64,000 nucleotides of DNA. Source: Polynucleobacter asymbioticus QLW-P1DMWA-1 (GTDB lineage Bacteria > Pseudomonadota > Gammaproteobacteria > Burkholderiales > Burkholderiaceae). Every line of letters begins with the position of its first letter. The first letter of the stretch is position 1. The DNA lies in NCBI RefSeq assembly GCF_000016345.1, contig NC_009379.1:310001-374000 (forward strand), written 5' to 3'. The position numbers and the translations under genes were made by a program. Below the pieces are notes generated by a model that saw nothing but the letters and a program-made list of their open reading frames with translations, did not search any database and had not been told where the DNA came from. Below are positions 9,022-18,182 of the stretch, one piece after another.

Positions 9022-9996
9022 ATGTGCGTGGGCACTAGTAAATTTACTCGAAGGCTATTTATTAATAAAAAAATTATTCTTCCTGGCGGTGCAGGCCTTG
9101 TGGGTCAAAACTTAGTGGCGCGATTGATTGCTAGGGGTTATTCCACAATTATTGTTATTGATAAACATGGGGCAAATCTTGAAATTCTTAAAGATATGCA
9201 TCCAGAAGTTCTCGTTGAGCGTGCTGATATTTCTCAAAAAGGTAATTGGCAACGCCATTTTGTTGGCGCTGATGTGGTGGTGATGCTTCAGGCTCAAATT
9301 GGTGGACTCTTTTATCAAGATTTTATTGACAATAATGTTTCGTCAACTTCACTTATTTTGGATTTAGTTAAATTAAATAATATTCCATCTCTTGTACATA
9401 TAAGTTCTTCGGTAGTTGAGTCTATTGCCGATGATTTCTACACTCGTAGCAAAATTAAACAAGAGAATATTGTTCTACAAAGTGGCATTTCTTGCCCAAT
9501 CTTACGTCCAACAATAATGTATGGGTGGTTTGATAGAAAGCATTTGGGTTGGCTTGCTCGGTTGATGCAAAAGATTCCTATTTTTCCAATTCCAGGCAAT
9601 GGAAAATTTATGCGTCAGCCATTATATGTTGGTGATTTCTGCGATGTCATCATTAGTTGTATAGAAAATAAAATTCCATCAGGCATTTTTAATATCTCAG
9701 GACATCAGAAAATTAATTACATCGATATGATTCGAATAATTAAAAAAACCATAGGTGCTAAAACTGCTATTTTAAAAATCCCTTATGGTCTTTTTTATGG
9801 ATTACTTTGGGTATGGGCGTTATTCGATAAAAATCCACCATTTACAACTCAGCAATTGCAAGCATTGGTTGCTAAAGACGAATTCGAGGTAACTAACTGG
9901 CCAGAAACTTTTGGCGTTTCATATACGCCTTTTGAAAAAGCGATTGAAGAAACATTCAATCACCCGGTATATAGCAAAGTAGTGCTCGAATTTTAA
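9022..9996 (+). CDS. NAD-dependent epimerase/dehydratase (extended SDR)
   Basis: A 324-residue extended SDR. The N-terminal nucleotide-binding motif is [14 protein letters not shown] at about residues 22-35, a little late, so the first dozen residues may not be translated. No clear ribosome site precedes the ATG and no better start is seen. [11 protein letters not shown], the expected strand with Ser, is followed by DDFYTRSK, which gives a YxxxK pair. Late residues include [13 protein letters not shown], the usual C-terminal substrate-pocket segment. It probably acts on a nucleotide or lipid-linked sugar. The next gene starts 10 bp downstream. Confidence 0.82.
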   Translation: MCVGTSKFTRRLFINKKIILPGGAGLVGQNLVARLIARGYSTIIVIDKHGANLEILKDMHPEVLVERADISQKGNWQRHFVGADVVVMLQAQIGGLFYQDFIDNNVSSTSLILDLVKLNNIPSLVHISSSVVESIADDFYTRSKIKQENIVLQSGISCPILRPTIMYGWFDRKHLGWLARLMQKIPIFPIPGNGKFMRQPLYVGDFCDVIISCIENKIPSGIFNISGHQKINYIDMIRIIKKTIGAKTAILKIPYGLFYGLLWVWALFDKNPPFTTQQLQALVAKDEFEVTNWPETFGVSYTPFEKAIEETFNHPVYSKVVLEF

Positions 9997-10006
9997 GGGA
10001 ATTAGC

Positions 10007-11293
10007 GTGGGAAAAAAAGTTGCAGTTTTGGGTGCTGGCCCTATGGGTCTAGCGGTAGCTTATCAATTAGCTAGAGATGGTCATCATCCTATAGTTTATG
10101 AAGCCGATGATCGTATTGGCGGTATGACTGCGGCGTTCGATTTTTCCGGCCTTAGGATTGAGCGTTACTATCATTTTCACTGCATATCTGACCATGCTTT
10201 TTTAAAAGTGCTAGATGAGTTGGGTTTGAGTGAAAAAATGCGTTGGATCCCCACGAAAATGGGGTATTGGTATTTAAATCAATTGCAGGATTGGGGAAAT
10301 CCTGTGGCATTACTTAAATTTCGCGGTCTGAGCTTTATTGCTAAATTTCGCTATGGCTTGCATGCATTCATATCTACTAAGCGTGATGATTGGAAGCCTT
10401 TGGATAAAGGCAATGCTGTGCAGTGGATCCAGCGATGGGTAGGCCCAGAAGCTTACGAGGTTTTATGGCGCAGATTATTTGATTACAAATTTTATGAGTA
10501 CACAAGTAATCTCTCGGCAGCTTGGATATGGAGTCGCATACGCCGTATTGGACGCTCACGCTACAGTCTATTTAAAGAAAAACTTGGCTATCTTGAGGGT
10601 GGTTCGGATACTCTTTTACATGGTATGCAGTTTGATATTAAAAAGAACGGTGGGGAAGTGTTTCTAAAAACGCCGGTAACTAAAGTTGTCATTGAAAATG
10701 ATAGTGTGAAGGGTATTCAGACCCCAAATGGTTTTGAACAATTTGATACCGTTATTAGTACGATCCCGCTCCCTTTTATACCAAGGGTAATTCCAGACTT
10801 ACCAAGTAAAATTTTGACGCAATTTAAAAATGTTAAAAATATTGCGGTTGTTTGTGTAATCGTGAAATTAAGTAAGCCTTTAACCGAGTATTTTTGGCTC
10901 AATATAAATGACCCTGAAATGGATATACCCGGCATAGTGGAATACTCTAATTTGCGTCCGTTAGAGTATTCGATTGTGTATGTGCCGTTTTATATGCCAG
11001 GAGAGCACCCAAAGTTTGCTCAGCCTGATGAGGTATTTCTTGGAAAGGTAAAAAAATATTTCAAGAAAATCAATCCCAAGCTTACAGATGATGATTATTT
11101 AGATATTCGGGCCAGTCGATATCGCTTTGCACAGCCAATTGGGGTGCCGGGCTATTTAGAAACTATCCCTAATGCTAAGCTTCCAATTAATGGTCTTTGG
11201 GTTGCGGATACTTCCTACTACTACCCTGAAGATCGGGGAATTTCTGAGAGTATAGATTTCGGTCGAAAAATGGCTCAGGATGCTGTCAGGTGA
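10007..11293 (+). CDS. NAD(P)/FAD-dependent oxidoreductase (amine-oxidase / UDP-galactopyranose-mutase-like fold)
   Basis: A 428-residue flavoprotein. The FAD-binding beta-alpha-beta motif is at the N-terminus ([18 protein letters not shown]) with [10 protein letters not shown] as the following acidic and R-GG element. Near the C-terminus [16 protein letters not shown] resembles the flavin-contacting segment of protoporphyrinogen-oxidase-like proteins. Start is GTG at 10007, preceded by AAGGGA. Its stop overlaps the GtrA start by 4 bp, so the two are coupled. Similar oxidoreductases accompany GtrA and prenyl-phosphate furanose genes in other genomes from my knowledge; the reaction is not known to me. 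Confidence 0.78.
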   Translation: MGKKVAVLGAGPMGLAVAYQLARDGHHPIVYEADDRIGGMTAAFDFSGLRIERYYHFHCISDHAFLKVLDELGLSEKMRWIPTKMGYWYLNQLQDWGNPVALLKFRGLSFIAKFRYGLHAFISTKRDDWKPLDKGNAVQWIQRWVGPEAYEVLWRRLFDYKFYEYTSNLSAAWIWSRIRRIGRSRYSLFKEKLGYLEGGSDTLLHGMQFDIKKNGGEVFLKTPVTKVVIENDSVKGIQTPNGFEQFDTVISTIPLPFIPRVIPDLPSKILTQFKNVKNIAVVCVIVKLSKPLTEYFWLNINDPEMDIPGIVEYSNLRPLEYSIVYVPFYMPGEHPKFAQPDEVFLGKVKKYFKKINPKLTDDDYLDIRASRYRFAQPIGVPGYLETIPNAKLPINGLWVADTSYYYPEDRGISESIDFGRKMAQDAVR

Positions 11294-11691
11294 TCCACCA
11301 ATTTTTTTCAAAGCAATTTATTAGTTTTTTAATTACTGGTGGAATTGCAGCTACCGTTAATTTTTTATCACGCATCTTTTATAACCAGTACTGTAGTTTT
11401 TCTAGTGCTGTTATTTTCGCTTATCTAACTGGCATGGTTTCAGCGTTTGTACTAGCAAGGCTATTCGTTTTTAAATCAACTAGTCAATCTCTTAAACGTT
11501 CTGCAGTTTTTTTTACTTTGGTGAACGTGATAGCCGCATTGCAGACTTGGATTATCAGCATGGGATTTAATTATTACGTTTTACCTGCATTTGGTGTTGA
11601 CCAATATGCTGCTGAAATTGCAAGCGCTATTGGGATAGCCTTTCCTGTATTCACAAGCTATTTGGGTCATAAACGTTGGTCATTTAAATAA
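11290..11691 (+). CDS. GtrA-like four-helix membrane protein (putative lipid-linked sugar flippase)
   Basis: A 133-residue protein with four hydrophobic helices and family residues in the first helix ([16 protein letters not shown]), the second ([19 protein letters not shown]) and the end ([11 protein letters not shown]). GtrA proteins are proposed to move prenyl-phosphate-linked sugars across the inner membrane; the mycobacterial member Rv3789 belongs to the arabinan pathway. GTG start overlapping the upstream stop (GTGA). With the neighbouring DprE1/DprE2/UbiA set this suggests handling of polyprenyl-phosphoryl furanose. The transport role is inference; an anchoring role has also been proposed for this family. 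Confidence 0.85.
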   Translation: MIHQFFSKQFISFLITGGIAATVNFLSRIFYNQYCSFSSAVIFAYLTGMVSAFVLARLFVFKSTSQSLKRSAVFFTLVNVIAALQTWIISMGFNYYVLPAFGVDQYAAEIASAIGIAFPVFTSYLGHKRWSFK

Positions 11692-11698
11692 GCCATTT

Positions 11699-11823
11699 AT
11701 GAAAATCGGTAAGGTAGCATTAGGAGTTCTTTTGCAATAATTTGGTTCTCGGTGCTTACTGTTTTTATTTGTATGGGAATTTTAGAAATGCTGAATTTAA
11801 AGGTTAGCAAACCCAATCTTTGA
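11699..11823 (+). pseudogene. Possible remnant of a small one-helix membrane protein (frameshifted)
   Basis: An ATG at 11699 opens MKIGKVALGVLLQ and then stops. One frame over, the sequence continues as AIIWFSVLTVFICMGILEML and ends at the TGA at 11821-11823. Joined, the two parts would give a protein of about 40 residues with one membrane helix. The hydrophobic pattern across the frame break is what suggests a decayed gene. It is short, so chance cannot be excluded. Confidence 0.25.
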
Positions 11824-11840
11824 GTTAGATCATGACGACT

Positions 11841-12590
11841 CTAGATGTTCATCTTGTTAAAAATGAGACTTGGAAGATGTCGTATGACCATCATAATTAG
11901 CCACCATTTAGCAGGTGCATAAATTACCGCTTTCTTGGATTCAATTCCTGCAGTTATAGTTTTGGCGACTTCTTCTGGCGTCGCAAATTTCTCGCTACCT
12001 TTCATCGCCGCAGTCATAGGTGTATTGGTTGGGCCTGGTTTAATGAGTGAGACATTAACCCCAGTTCCTGCAAAGCGGTGTTGTAATCCTTGCGCGTATC
12101 TCGTCACTAGACCTTTCGCGGCTCCATAAACATAGTTTGATTTACGTCCGCGATCGCCTGCAACAGAACCAATAATGGCAATAGAGCCTTGATTTAGTTT
12201 GGTCATATGTTGGGCAAAGGCTTCTGCATAGAGCACTGGGGAAATTCCATTAATTTCTAAGGTGCTGTAATTTAACCCTAAATTACTCTGACAATCCTGT
12301 TGCTCTGGAAGCGTTCCGTGTGCAATTAAGGCAATATCGATTGGTTGAAATGTAAATAGAGCATCAACTGTATTTTGAATGGCAGTTGGGTCGATAAAAT
12401 CAGTCACCACTATTTCTATTTTTGTGTTTTGTGATCTCACTAGCAAGTCAGCGGCGACTATCTCTAATTTTCGCTGATCCCTACCAACCAAAATTAATTC
12501 TACTGAACCTTGTTGTGCCCATATTCTTGCGCAATGCTCAGCTATAGATGAAGTAGCCCCAATAATGGCAATTCGTTTTGTATTGTTCAA
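11841..12590 (-). CDS. SDR oxidoreductase, DprE2-like (decaprenyl-phospho-2-keto-pentose reductase)
   Basis: A 249-residue short-chain dehydrogenase. The N-terminus is KRIAIIGATSSIAEHCARIWA (TGxxxGxG-type NAD(P) motif in its GATSSI variant, as in DprE2), with SIAIIGSVAGDRG and YGAAKG giving Ser and the YxxxK pair. TTG start with AGGAAG six bases upstream, and only one base after the stop of the DprE1-like gene, so both are made together. In mycobacteria DprE1 and DprE2 together convert decaprenyl-phosphoryl ribose to the arabinose epimer through a 2-keto intermediate. Pairing and motif argue for this role; the exact sugar here is inferred. Confidence 0.82.
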   Translation of the reverse strand: MNNTKRIAIIGATSSIAEHCARIWAQQGSVELILVGRDQRKLEIVAADLLVRSQNTKIEIVVTDFIDPTAIQNTVDALFTFQPIDIALIAHGTLPEQQDCQSNLGLNYSTLEINGISPVLYAEAFAQHMTKLNQGSIAIIGSVAGDRGRKSNYVYGAAKGLVTRYAQGLQHRFAGTGVNVSLIKPGPTNTPMTAAMKGSEKFATPEEVAKTITAGIESKKAVIYAPAKWWLIMMVIRHLPSLIFNKMNI

Positions 12591-12591
12591 T

Positions 12592-13893
12592 TTAACTTCC
12601 TAGTAGACGACGTGATAATGATGAGCTAATTCCAGCATCTCGATATTTTAAGAATTCATTTAACTTCGGGTAGCCTGCCTCAAATAGTTCACGAGGCATG
12701 CGGGCATCTTTAGCCGGGTATATCCGACCCTTTGCTTCTTTGACAATAGCATCCAAGCGATTCATGAGTTTGTGTGTACGCGATGCATGATTTGGAAAAT
12801 CTAGCGCTAGCGTAACTCCGGGCTCTGGAAAGCTGAGCATTCCTAGAGACTCTCTGTTGCCAAAGGTCTTAAGCACTGCAAGAAATGAGCCTTCACCTGA
12901 TTTTTCAATTTCCTTCAGCATGGCTTGAGTAGCGTCTTGCCCCACATTTCTTGGAACAACACTTTGGTACTGAAAGAATCCCTTGGGGCCATACATTCGA
13001 TTCCACTCTAACAGTTTGTCTAATGGATAAAAGAAGGGCTCGTAATGTACAGTGCTTGTTCCAGCTTTGTATTTTTGATGGTTGCGGTAAAGAAAATTAA
13101 AGGGGCGTAAGGTAAGACTATTAACTAGAGAAATGGGCGGCACAAAAGGCATTTTTTTCTCAGCCTTCATTTTTGGAGCATGCTTTAGTTCTTTATTTGG
13201 ATTGGCGCGCATAAAAATGCCCTGCCCTTTGCCGGATATGCAGTCAATCCAGGAGACTGTATGCTCCCAGTCTTTTTCAGAGGAGTCAGCTAACTCAAAA
13301 AATTCAGATAAATTGGAATAGGGGATTGACTCAGTATCTAGCCAAGGGCCAGCAGTGGGGCGCATCTGAATTTCTGCTTCAAGAATTACGCCAGTAAGTC
13401 CTAAACCGCCTAAAGTTGCGGAAAACCATTCGGTATTATGTAAAGGCCCACACTCAATTATGGTGCCATCAGTTCGTATTAATTTAATATTTTGAACGTG
13501 ATCACCAAACGACCCAAGTAGATGATGATTTTTCCCATGTACATCATTTGCAATTGCACCGCCCACTGTGACCATCTGAGACCCCGGGGTGACAGGTAAT
13601 ATCCATCCCCTAGGTATCAGGAGTCTTTGAATATCTCTTAAGAGTACACCAGACTCACATATCAGGCGCCCGGTATGTTCATCAAAATGGATTAGGTGAT
13701 GAAGCCCAGTCGTGAGCCACAAAGCTCCCTTTGGATTTAATCCTACATCCCCATAGCTACGACCCATGCCATGAGCGATTCCGCCCTGAGTTTCATTTGC
13801 ACGAATTTGATTGAAAGCCTGATGTCGATCATTTAAGGGGATAACCTGATGATCTTCATGGCTTAATCGACCCCAGGAGGAAATTGGTTTCAT
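12592..13893 (-). CDS. FAD-binding oxidase, DprE1-like (decaprenylphosphoryl-ribose 2'-oxidase)
   Basis: A 433-residue FAD-linked oxidase of the PCMH type. The family motif GMGRSYGDVG is at about residues 42-51; VTPGSQMVTVGGAIANDVHG follows as the second FAD-contact segment. Near the C-terminus IYPAKDARM corresponds to the DprE1 segment holding the catalytic Lys. At the place of the cysteine that nitrobenzothiazinone drugs modify in Mycobacterium tuberculosis DprE1 this protein seems to have Ala (TLALDFPN). ATG start; the DprE2-like gene follows after 1 base. Length matches DprE1 (about 460) less a short N-terminal tail. Alternative: another aldonolactone-oxidase-like enzyme, but the DprE2 and UbiA neighbours make DprE1 most likely. 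Confidence 0.85.
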   Translation of the reverse strand: MKPISSWGRLSHEDHQVIPLNDRHQAFNQIRANETQGGIAHGMGRSYGDVGLNPKGALWLTTGLHHLIHFDEHTGRLICESGVLLRDIQRLLIPRGWILPVTPGSQMVTVGGAIANDVHGKNHHLLGSFGDHVQNIKLIRTDGTIIECGPLHNTEWFSATLGGLGLTGVILEAEIQMRPTAGPWLDTESIPYSNLSEFFELADSSEKDWEHTVSWIDCISGKGQGIFMRANPNKELKHAPKMKAEKKMPFVPPISLVNSLTLRPFNFLYRNHQKYKAGTSTVHYEPFFYPLDKLLEWNRMYGPKGFFQYQSVVPRNVGQDATQAMLKEIEKSGEGSFLAVLKTFGNRESLGMLSFPEPGVTLALDFPNHASRTHKLMNRLDAIVKEAKGRIYPAKDARMPRELFEAGYPKLNEFLKYRDAGISSSLSRRLLGS

Positions 13894-14081
13894 TTAATCT
13901 GGAAGGTATTTACAGGGTGTTGAGGGTGTATTTATTAGGCATGCGATATTTTGAGTATTTTAAAGGCTGATAGTAACTATTCATAAAGTAACCGTTAAAT
14001 ATATATTGATATTGTAATTAATGCGAAAATAAGACCCATGGCATCTGTATTCTGAATTTAAAAGCTATTAGTCTGAGACAT

Positions 14082-14966
14082 ATGAAAATTGAAAAAACTG
14101 GATTTAGTCTGAAGGACCGCTTAATTGCGCTTATAAAGCTATTAAGACCAAAGCAATGGGTAAAAAATGGCTTTGTTTTTGCGCCTTTAGTATTTTCGGG
14201 TGAGATGCTCAATACATATGCACTAGCCCAAGCCTCTCTGGCTGCTTTCTTTTTTTGTATGGCATCGTCTGCAACTTATATAGTGAATGATATTCATGAC
14301 ATAGACCATGATCGTCGGCACCCTAAAAAGTCCACATCACGCCCTCTAGCTTCAGGCATTGTTTCTAAAAATGCTGCTTTAGTTGTTTTGGCGGCCCTTT
14401 ATATCGTTTTGGCTCTTGGGTATTTGGTAATGCCAAAGGTTATTTTGGTAATTGTTGCTTATGCTGTCTTAAACCTTGCCTATACCTTTGTCTTAAAGCA
14501 CGAGCCAGTTATTGATATTTTTACTATCGCTATAGGCTTTGTTTTGCGTGTTATTGCAGGTGCTACTGCCCTGAATTTAGATCCATCAGCTTGGATGTGC
14601 GTCACAACTCTATGCTTGGCTTTGTATTTGGCGGCAGTAAAACGTCGCCAGGAGCTTGCTCAAAGTGGGTCTGATGGCCGTAAGGTTTTGCAAAAATATT
14701 CAGTATCGCTGGTGGACCGCTACGCAGAAATGTCTGCGACTGGCGCTTTACTTTTTTATAGCATGTTTGTAATGTCAGCCCGTCCTGCATTAGTCATTAC
14801 CATTCCATTAGTTTTATTCGGTCTTTTTCGCTATTGGTACGTAGTTGAAGCTCTCGATGGGGGCGAGTCTCCAACTGATGCTTTGCTGGCTGACTGGCAA
14901 TTAATGGCGGTAGTGGTTCTTTGGGTCGCCACTTGTGTTTTTGTTCTCTCCGGATTTAGTCTATGA
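14082..14966 (+). CDS. UbiA-family prenyltransferase, decaprenyl-phosphate phosphoribosyltransferase-like
   Basis: A 294-residue integral membrane protein with about eight or nine helices. The first Asp-rich motif is NDIHDIDHDRRHPKKSTRP-like at about residues 69-85 (NDxxDxxxD), followed by RPLASG. The second aspartate motif region is near EPVIDIFTIAIGF. The sequence resembles the branch of UbiA proteins that transfer 5-phosphoribose from PRPP to decaprenyl phosphate (mycobacterial Rv3806c) rather than quinone enzymes. It is divergent from the DprE1-like gene and its stop overlaps the phosphatase gene (ATGA), as expected for the next step. Function beyond family is supported mostly by context. 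Confidence 0.82.
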   Translation: MKIEKTGFSLKDRLIALIKLLRPKQWVKNGFVFAPLVFSGEMLNTYALAQASLAAFFFCMASSATYIVNDIHDIDHDRRHPKKSTSRPLASGIVSKNAALVVLAALYIVLALGYLVMPKVILVIVAYAVLNLAYTFVLKHEPVIDIFTIAIGFVLRVIAGATALNLDPSAWMCVTTLCLALYLAAVKRRQELAQSGSDGRKVLQKYSVSLVDRYAEMSATGALLFYSMFVMSARPALVITIPLVLFGLFRYWYVVEALDGGESPTDALLADWQLMAVVVLWVATCVFVLSGFSL

Positions 14967-15385
14967 AAGAATTTTCATACATACTTATTCCTTTTCTGGC
15001 TTGGCTGGTTGCAGGAATCTTGAAGTTCTTAATTAATAGCTTGAGAGCGCGTCGTTTTGCTTTTGACTTAATTGGTTATGGTGGGTTACCCAGCAACCAC
15101 AGTGCTATCGTTTCAAGCATTGCTATGCTCATTGCCTTGAGGGAGGGGATTAATAATCCTGCTTTTGGTGTTGCTATTGCACTGGCCTTCATCGTAATTC
15201 TAGATGCCAGCAGTTTGCGTAGGCAAGTAGGCAAGCATGCCTCTGCAATTAACAAGTTAAATTCTCTAAATGCATCTCATGCATCTTTCTTGCGTGAGCG
15301 CATGGGGCATACACGCATCGAAATTTTAGCTGGCGTGCTTACTGGGTTAGCAGTAGCTTATTCGGTAAATTTTCTAGCTAGTTGA
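14963..15385 (+). CDS. Divergent PAP2 family membrane phosphatase
   Basis: A 140-residue membrane protein with about four helices. The phosphatase-like motif is YGGLPSNHSAIVSS near residues 34-47 (compare GGMPSSHSA of the DUF212 divergent PAP2 family). Start ATG overlaps the UbiA stop by 4 bp. In the polyprenyl-phosphoryl-arabinose pathway a phosphatase must remove the 5-phosphate left by the phosphoribosyltransferase, and a PAP2 gene occupies the same place next to the UbiA gene in mycobacteria. That role is therefore proposed. The 3' end overlaps the convergent GT87-like gene by 12 bp. Confidence 0.78.
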   Translation: MKEFSYILIPFLAWLVAGILKFLINSLRARRFAFDLIGYGGLPSNHSAIVSSIAMLIALREGINNPAFGVAIALAFIVILDASSLRRQVGKHASAINKLNSLNASHASFLRERMGHTRIEILAGVLTGLAVAYSVNFLAS

Positions 15386-16543
15386 GTAATGAGTCTCTGA
15401 ATTTGGATATTTAATAGCCTTTTGAACGGAAGATGCTTGTTTCAAAAAATATATAAATAGCATTAAAAGGCCACAAAAATTCAGACCAATAAAGTACTCA
15501 ATCTTTACATTTATGAGTTCTGATAGTTGAAACTCGTATTTAATTCCAAACCAAAAGAAAAGAATTAGTCCAAGCGCTATTTTCCCTTGAAGAGTTTTTT
15601 TGTTTTGATAGGCCAGTACAAAAGCAGGTAGAAGCACCACAAAATCATAAGGAAGATGCTTTACTGTCATTAGTGATCCAATACATAGTAAAGACAAGGT
15701 CTGTAGCCTACAGACGGTTTCTTTTTTTGCAATTACATATGCAATCAATACGCTTACTACAGCTGGGATTCCATAGGTAAACATCAAATATGGTGCGGAA
15801 TTTTTTGTAAAACCAAAAACTTCAGAAAATGACATTAGATCCGCCGTTCCGAGTCCAACAGAACTGGATCCCACCTTCAGTGGCTCAAGTAAGGCTGTAA
15901 GTGGTGGCTCACTGAGGACAATGGAGAAAGCAAGCCATCCAAGCATGCAACTAATGCATGAAATAAAGAACCCTTTAATTCCATGCTTAAAAAGAATAAA
16001 TACGGATAAAACAGGCATAAAACTATATTTGAAGTATGCAAAGCCCATTAGAAAAAGTCTTAATCCTAACGGCCTCAGAAAAAATGCACAAAATGCCAAC
16101 AGCACAACTAAGCTATGTTGCCCATTGGATATGGTGTTACGTAGAGAGGCGCTTGCCAAAAAAACAAATAACACAATCAATATATCCCTCTTTGTTAGTT
16201 CAACCTCTTTAGAAATGATGTTGACACACACAATAGCAAGTAGGATATTTGTCAACGCCCAAATGAGCTTGGCATACCACCAGTCCATGATTGCAAACGG
16301 TGCACATATAAAATAGGCGAGGTGAGCGTAGTTTGGGGCCTGGGATAAGATAATTCTGTTATCAATATTTCCGTTTAAAAAATATTGATAAGGATTGATC
16401 CCTTCTAAAAATAGTACTGTAGGGCTCCATTGAAAGTCCTGGCTAAAAACCAATGCATTTTGAATTCCCTTAGCCACTGATATGACCGCAAAAATACCCA
16501 GCACCATTATTGGAAGATATCTAAAAAAGGCTTTTTCTCTCAT
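15374..16543 (-). CDS. GT87-like (DUF2029) membrane glycosyltransferase
   Basis: A 389-residue protein with about ten hydrophobic segments. The start reads ALVFSQDFQWSPTVLFLEG followed by INPYQYFL, matching the GT87/DUF2029 pattern in which an Asp in the first outer loop is followed by a G-NPY element. GT87 enzymes (for example PimE) are GT-C transferases using polyprenyl-phosphate sugars on the periplasmic side. It is 20 bp downstream of another GT-C gene on the same strand. With the DprE/UbiA genes opposite it, it is a candidate furanosyltransferase; the acceptor is unknown. Confidence 0.68.
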   Translation of the reverse strand: MREKAFFRYLPIMVLGIFAVISVAKGIQNALVFSQDFQWSPTVLFLEGINPYQYFLNGNIDNRIILSQAPNYAHLAYFICAPFAIMDWWYAKLIWALTNILLAIVCVNIISKEVELTKRDILIVLFVFLASASLRNTISNGQHSLVVLLAFCAFFLRPLGLRLFLMGFAYFKYSFMPVLSVFILFKHGIKGFFISCISCMLGWLAFSIVLSEPPLTALLEPLKVGSSSVGLGTADLMSFSEVFGFTKNSAPYLMFTYGIPAVVSVLIAYVIAKKETVCRLQTLSLLCIGSLMTVKHLPYDFVVLLPAFVLAYQNKKTLQGKIALGLILFFWFGIKYEFQLSELINVKIEYFIGLNFCGLLMLFIYFLKQASSVQKAIKYPNSETHYSTS

Positions 16544-16563
16544 ATATAGATATTTTCTAGTCT

Positions 16564-18021
16564 TTAGGGTTTATTTTGTTGGCGATTGATTTCGGTAAAA
16601 ATATTCTTTTCAGTCCTGAAAACTCTAACATCACCATTGACTTCTGACACAATTAAACCCTTGTCACATGCTTGTGCAGTGGGACCACTTAGAGCAATTT
16701 TTAACCAATCAGGATCTAGTGATCGCGTAATGTATACGCAAATATTAGACGGGAAATTGCTATTCATTTGGTCAGGTAACTTATAGCGTAACTGCAAATC
16801 ATTGCGCTTCAGAAATGGGTAAAACATCATTCCTACACCTCTAGACATAAAGCTCACTGTCACCGGCCCATTAGAATCTACGCCTTGGGCCAGACTAAGA
16901 ATCTGCTGTTCAATCTCTAGAGTGGTTGGTCCGTCAATATAGGGATTTTTTGAGAAAGCGGGCCTCATGCCTGCAAAAGAACTTCCTGCCTGATATGCAT
17001 TAAGGGCGATGAGGATCATCAGTGCCAACACTTTAATGAATTTCTTTTCGGGCAATAGATTGAGGCCGACAATACTAATGAGGCCGAGTGATAAATTGAA
17101 AAAAATCTGATACCACATCTCCTGACCAATTGCATATGTCAAGAAAAATGACAGAGACAATAAACCAAGAATAGTTAAGTTACGATGATTTTTAAAGAAT
17201 GCGAAAAGCACTGTGCTACTAATTACAAAAAGATAAAAAATATTTTTTGGGATCTTATAGAATGGCGTTCTTCCAAACTTTCTTGAAAATTGATAGATCA
17301 TGTCTTGATTAAATGCATCAAGATTCTTAAATACAAATCCCAAGTACAGGGCAAGCAGGGCTAGAGATACGGATATTGCGAGCACATCCCACTTATTGGG
17401 CTGTAGTATTTTCAGACTTCGAGCGCTTTTAAGTTCTAATGCGATAGCTCCAATTATGGGTAAAGATATATATATCGCGTTGAAGTGAAATAGTGCGCAA
17501 ATAATTAAAATTGCTATTGCTATCCAAAATCGTTTATATATTAAGGCAAGAAAAATTAGAGAGGCGAAAAATATCTCCATTGATTCCATGCGAGCAAGAT
17601 TTCCGCTTGCTAAGCTTGAGGGGAGAAGAAAGCTTGTAGCTAGCAAAAGGATTGAAATTTTGGAAACAATATCCTTCAGGGTAATTGACAATGTCAAGAA
17701 GCCTAGTAAATAGAATGCCCAGGATATTTCTCGGGACAGAGCAAATGAATAACCAAAAATTTTATAAATAGACCCGGTCAGAATCATATAGCCAGGGTTC
17801 ATCCACATAATAGTGCGCTCATTACTTAGGGCACTAGTAAAGAGAGTGCTGTGCTCAGCCCAGGCAATTGCCTGTAGTGTGAAGCTTGATTCGTCATCCC
17901 ATGGGATCGGAAAGGTTTGCCAATTAATCCAAAAAAACGCTAAAAAAAAGAATGTAGCGAGGCCAATCGTCGACCAAAAAATAAATGAGTCAACCGTAGT
18001 TTGGGGTCTGATTTTCGACAT
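16564..18021 (-). CDS. GT-C type membrane glycosyltransferase (PMT/ArnT-like architecture)
   Basis: A 485-residue protein with about ten membrane helices and a soluble C-terminal part of about 120 residues. The first outer loop holds TFPIPWDDESSFTLQAIAW, with the acidic pair used for catalysis in GT-C enzymes, and a following MNPGYMILTG segment. The C-terminal periplasmic domain after residue about 365 has no motif I recognise. It is the first gene of a two-gene unit with the GT87-like gene. In this context it may add the polyprenyl-linked pentose to the glycan or to a protein; which is not visible from sequence. Confidence 0.65.
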   Translation of the reverse strand: MSKIRPQTTVDSFIFWSTIGLATFFFLAFFWINWQTFPIPWDDESSFTLQAIAWAEHSTLFTSALSNERTIMWMNPGYMILTGSIYKIFGYSFALSREISWAFYLLGFLTLSITLKDIVSKISILLLATSFLLPSSLASGNLARMESMEIFFASLIFLALIYKRFWIAIAILIICALFHFNAIYISLPIIGAIALELKSARSLKILQPNKWDVLAISVSLALLALYLGFVFKNLDAFNQDMIYQFSRKFGRTPFYKIPKNIFYLFVISSTVLFAFFKNHRNLTILGLLSLSFFLTYAIGQEMWYQIFFNLSLGLISIVGLNLLPEKKFIKVLALMILIALNAYQAGSSFAGMRPAFSKNPYIDGPTTLEIEQQILSLAQGVDSNGPVTVSFMSRGVGMMFYPFLKRNDLQLRYKLPDQMNSNFPSNICVYITRSLDPDWLKIALSGPTAQACDKGLIVSEVNGDVRVFRTEKNIFTEINRQQNKP

Positions 18022-18182
18022 GAGAGTTATTTTATGCTGTTAAGCCTGGCAGATATATAGTGGGAAGGGTGTAGGCAGCCTGTTGGATGGAAAAAAAGAG
18101 TTTCAATAGCAAGCCTAATCTTAATATGCATGTAATGACCCACTAAAAACCTGTTCAGTCATAATTATGAAAGGATTATGAA

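Noticed and set aside
18137..18182. Complete insertion sequence at the transposase relic
   Set aside because: The catalytic domain and right end are missing and an internal stop is present, so only a relic is called.
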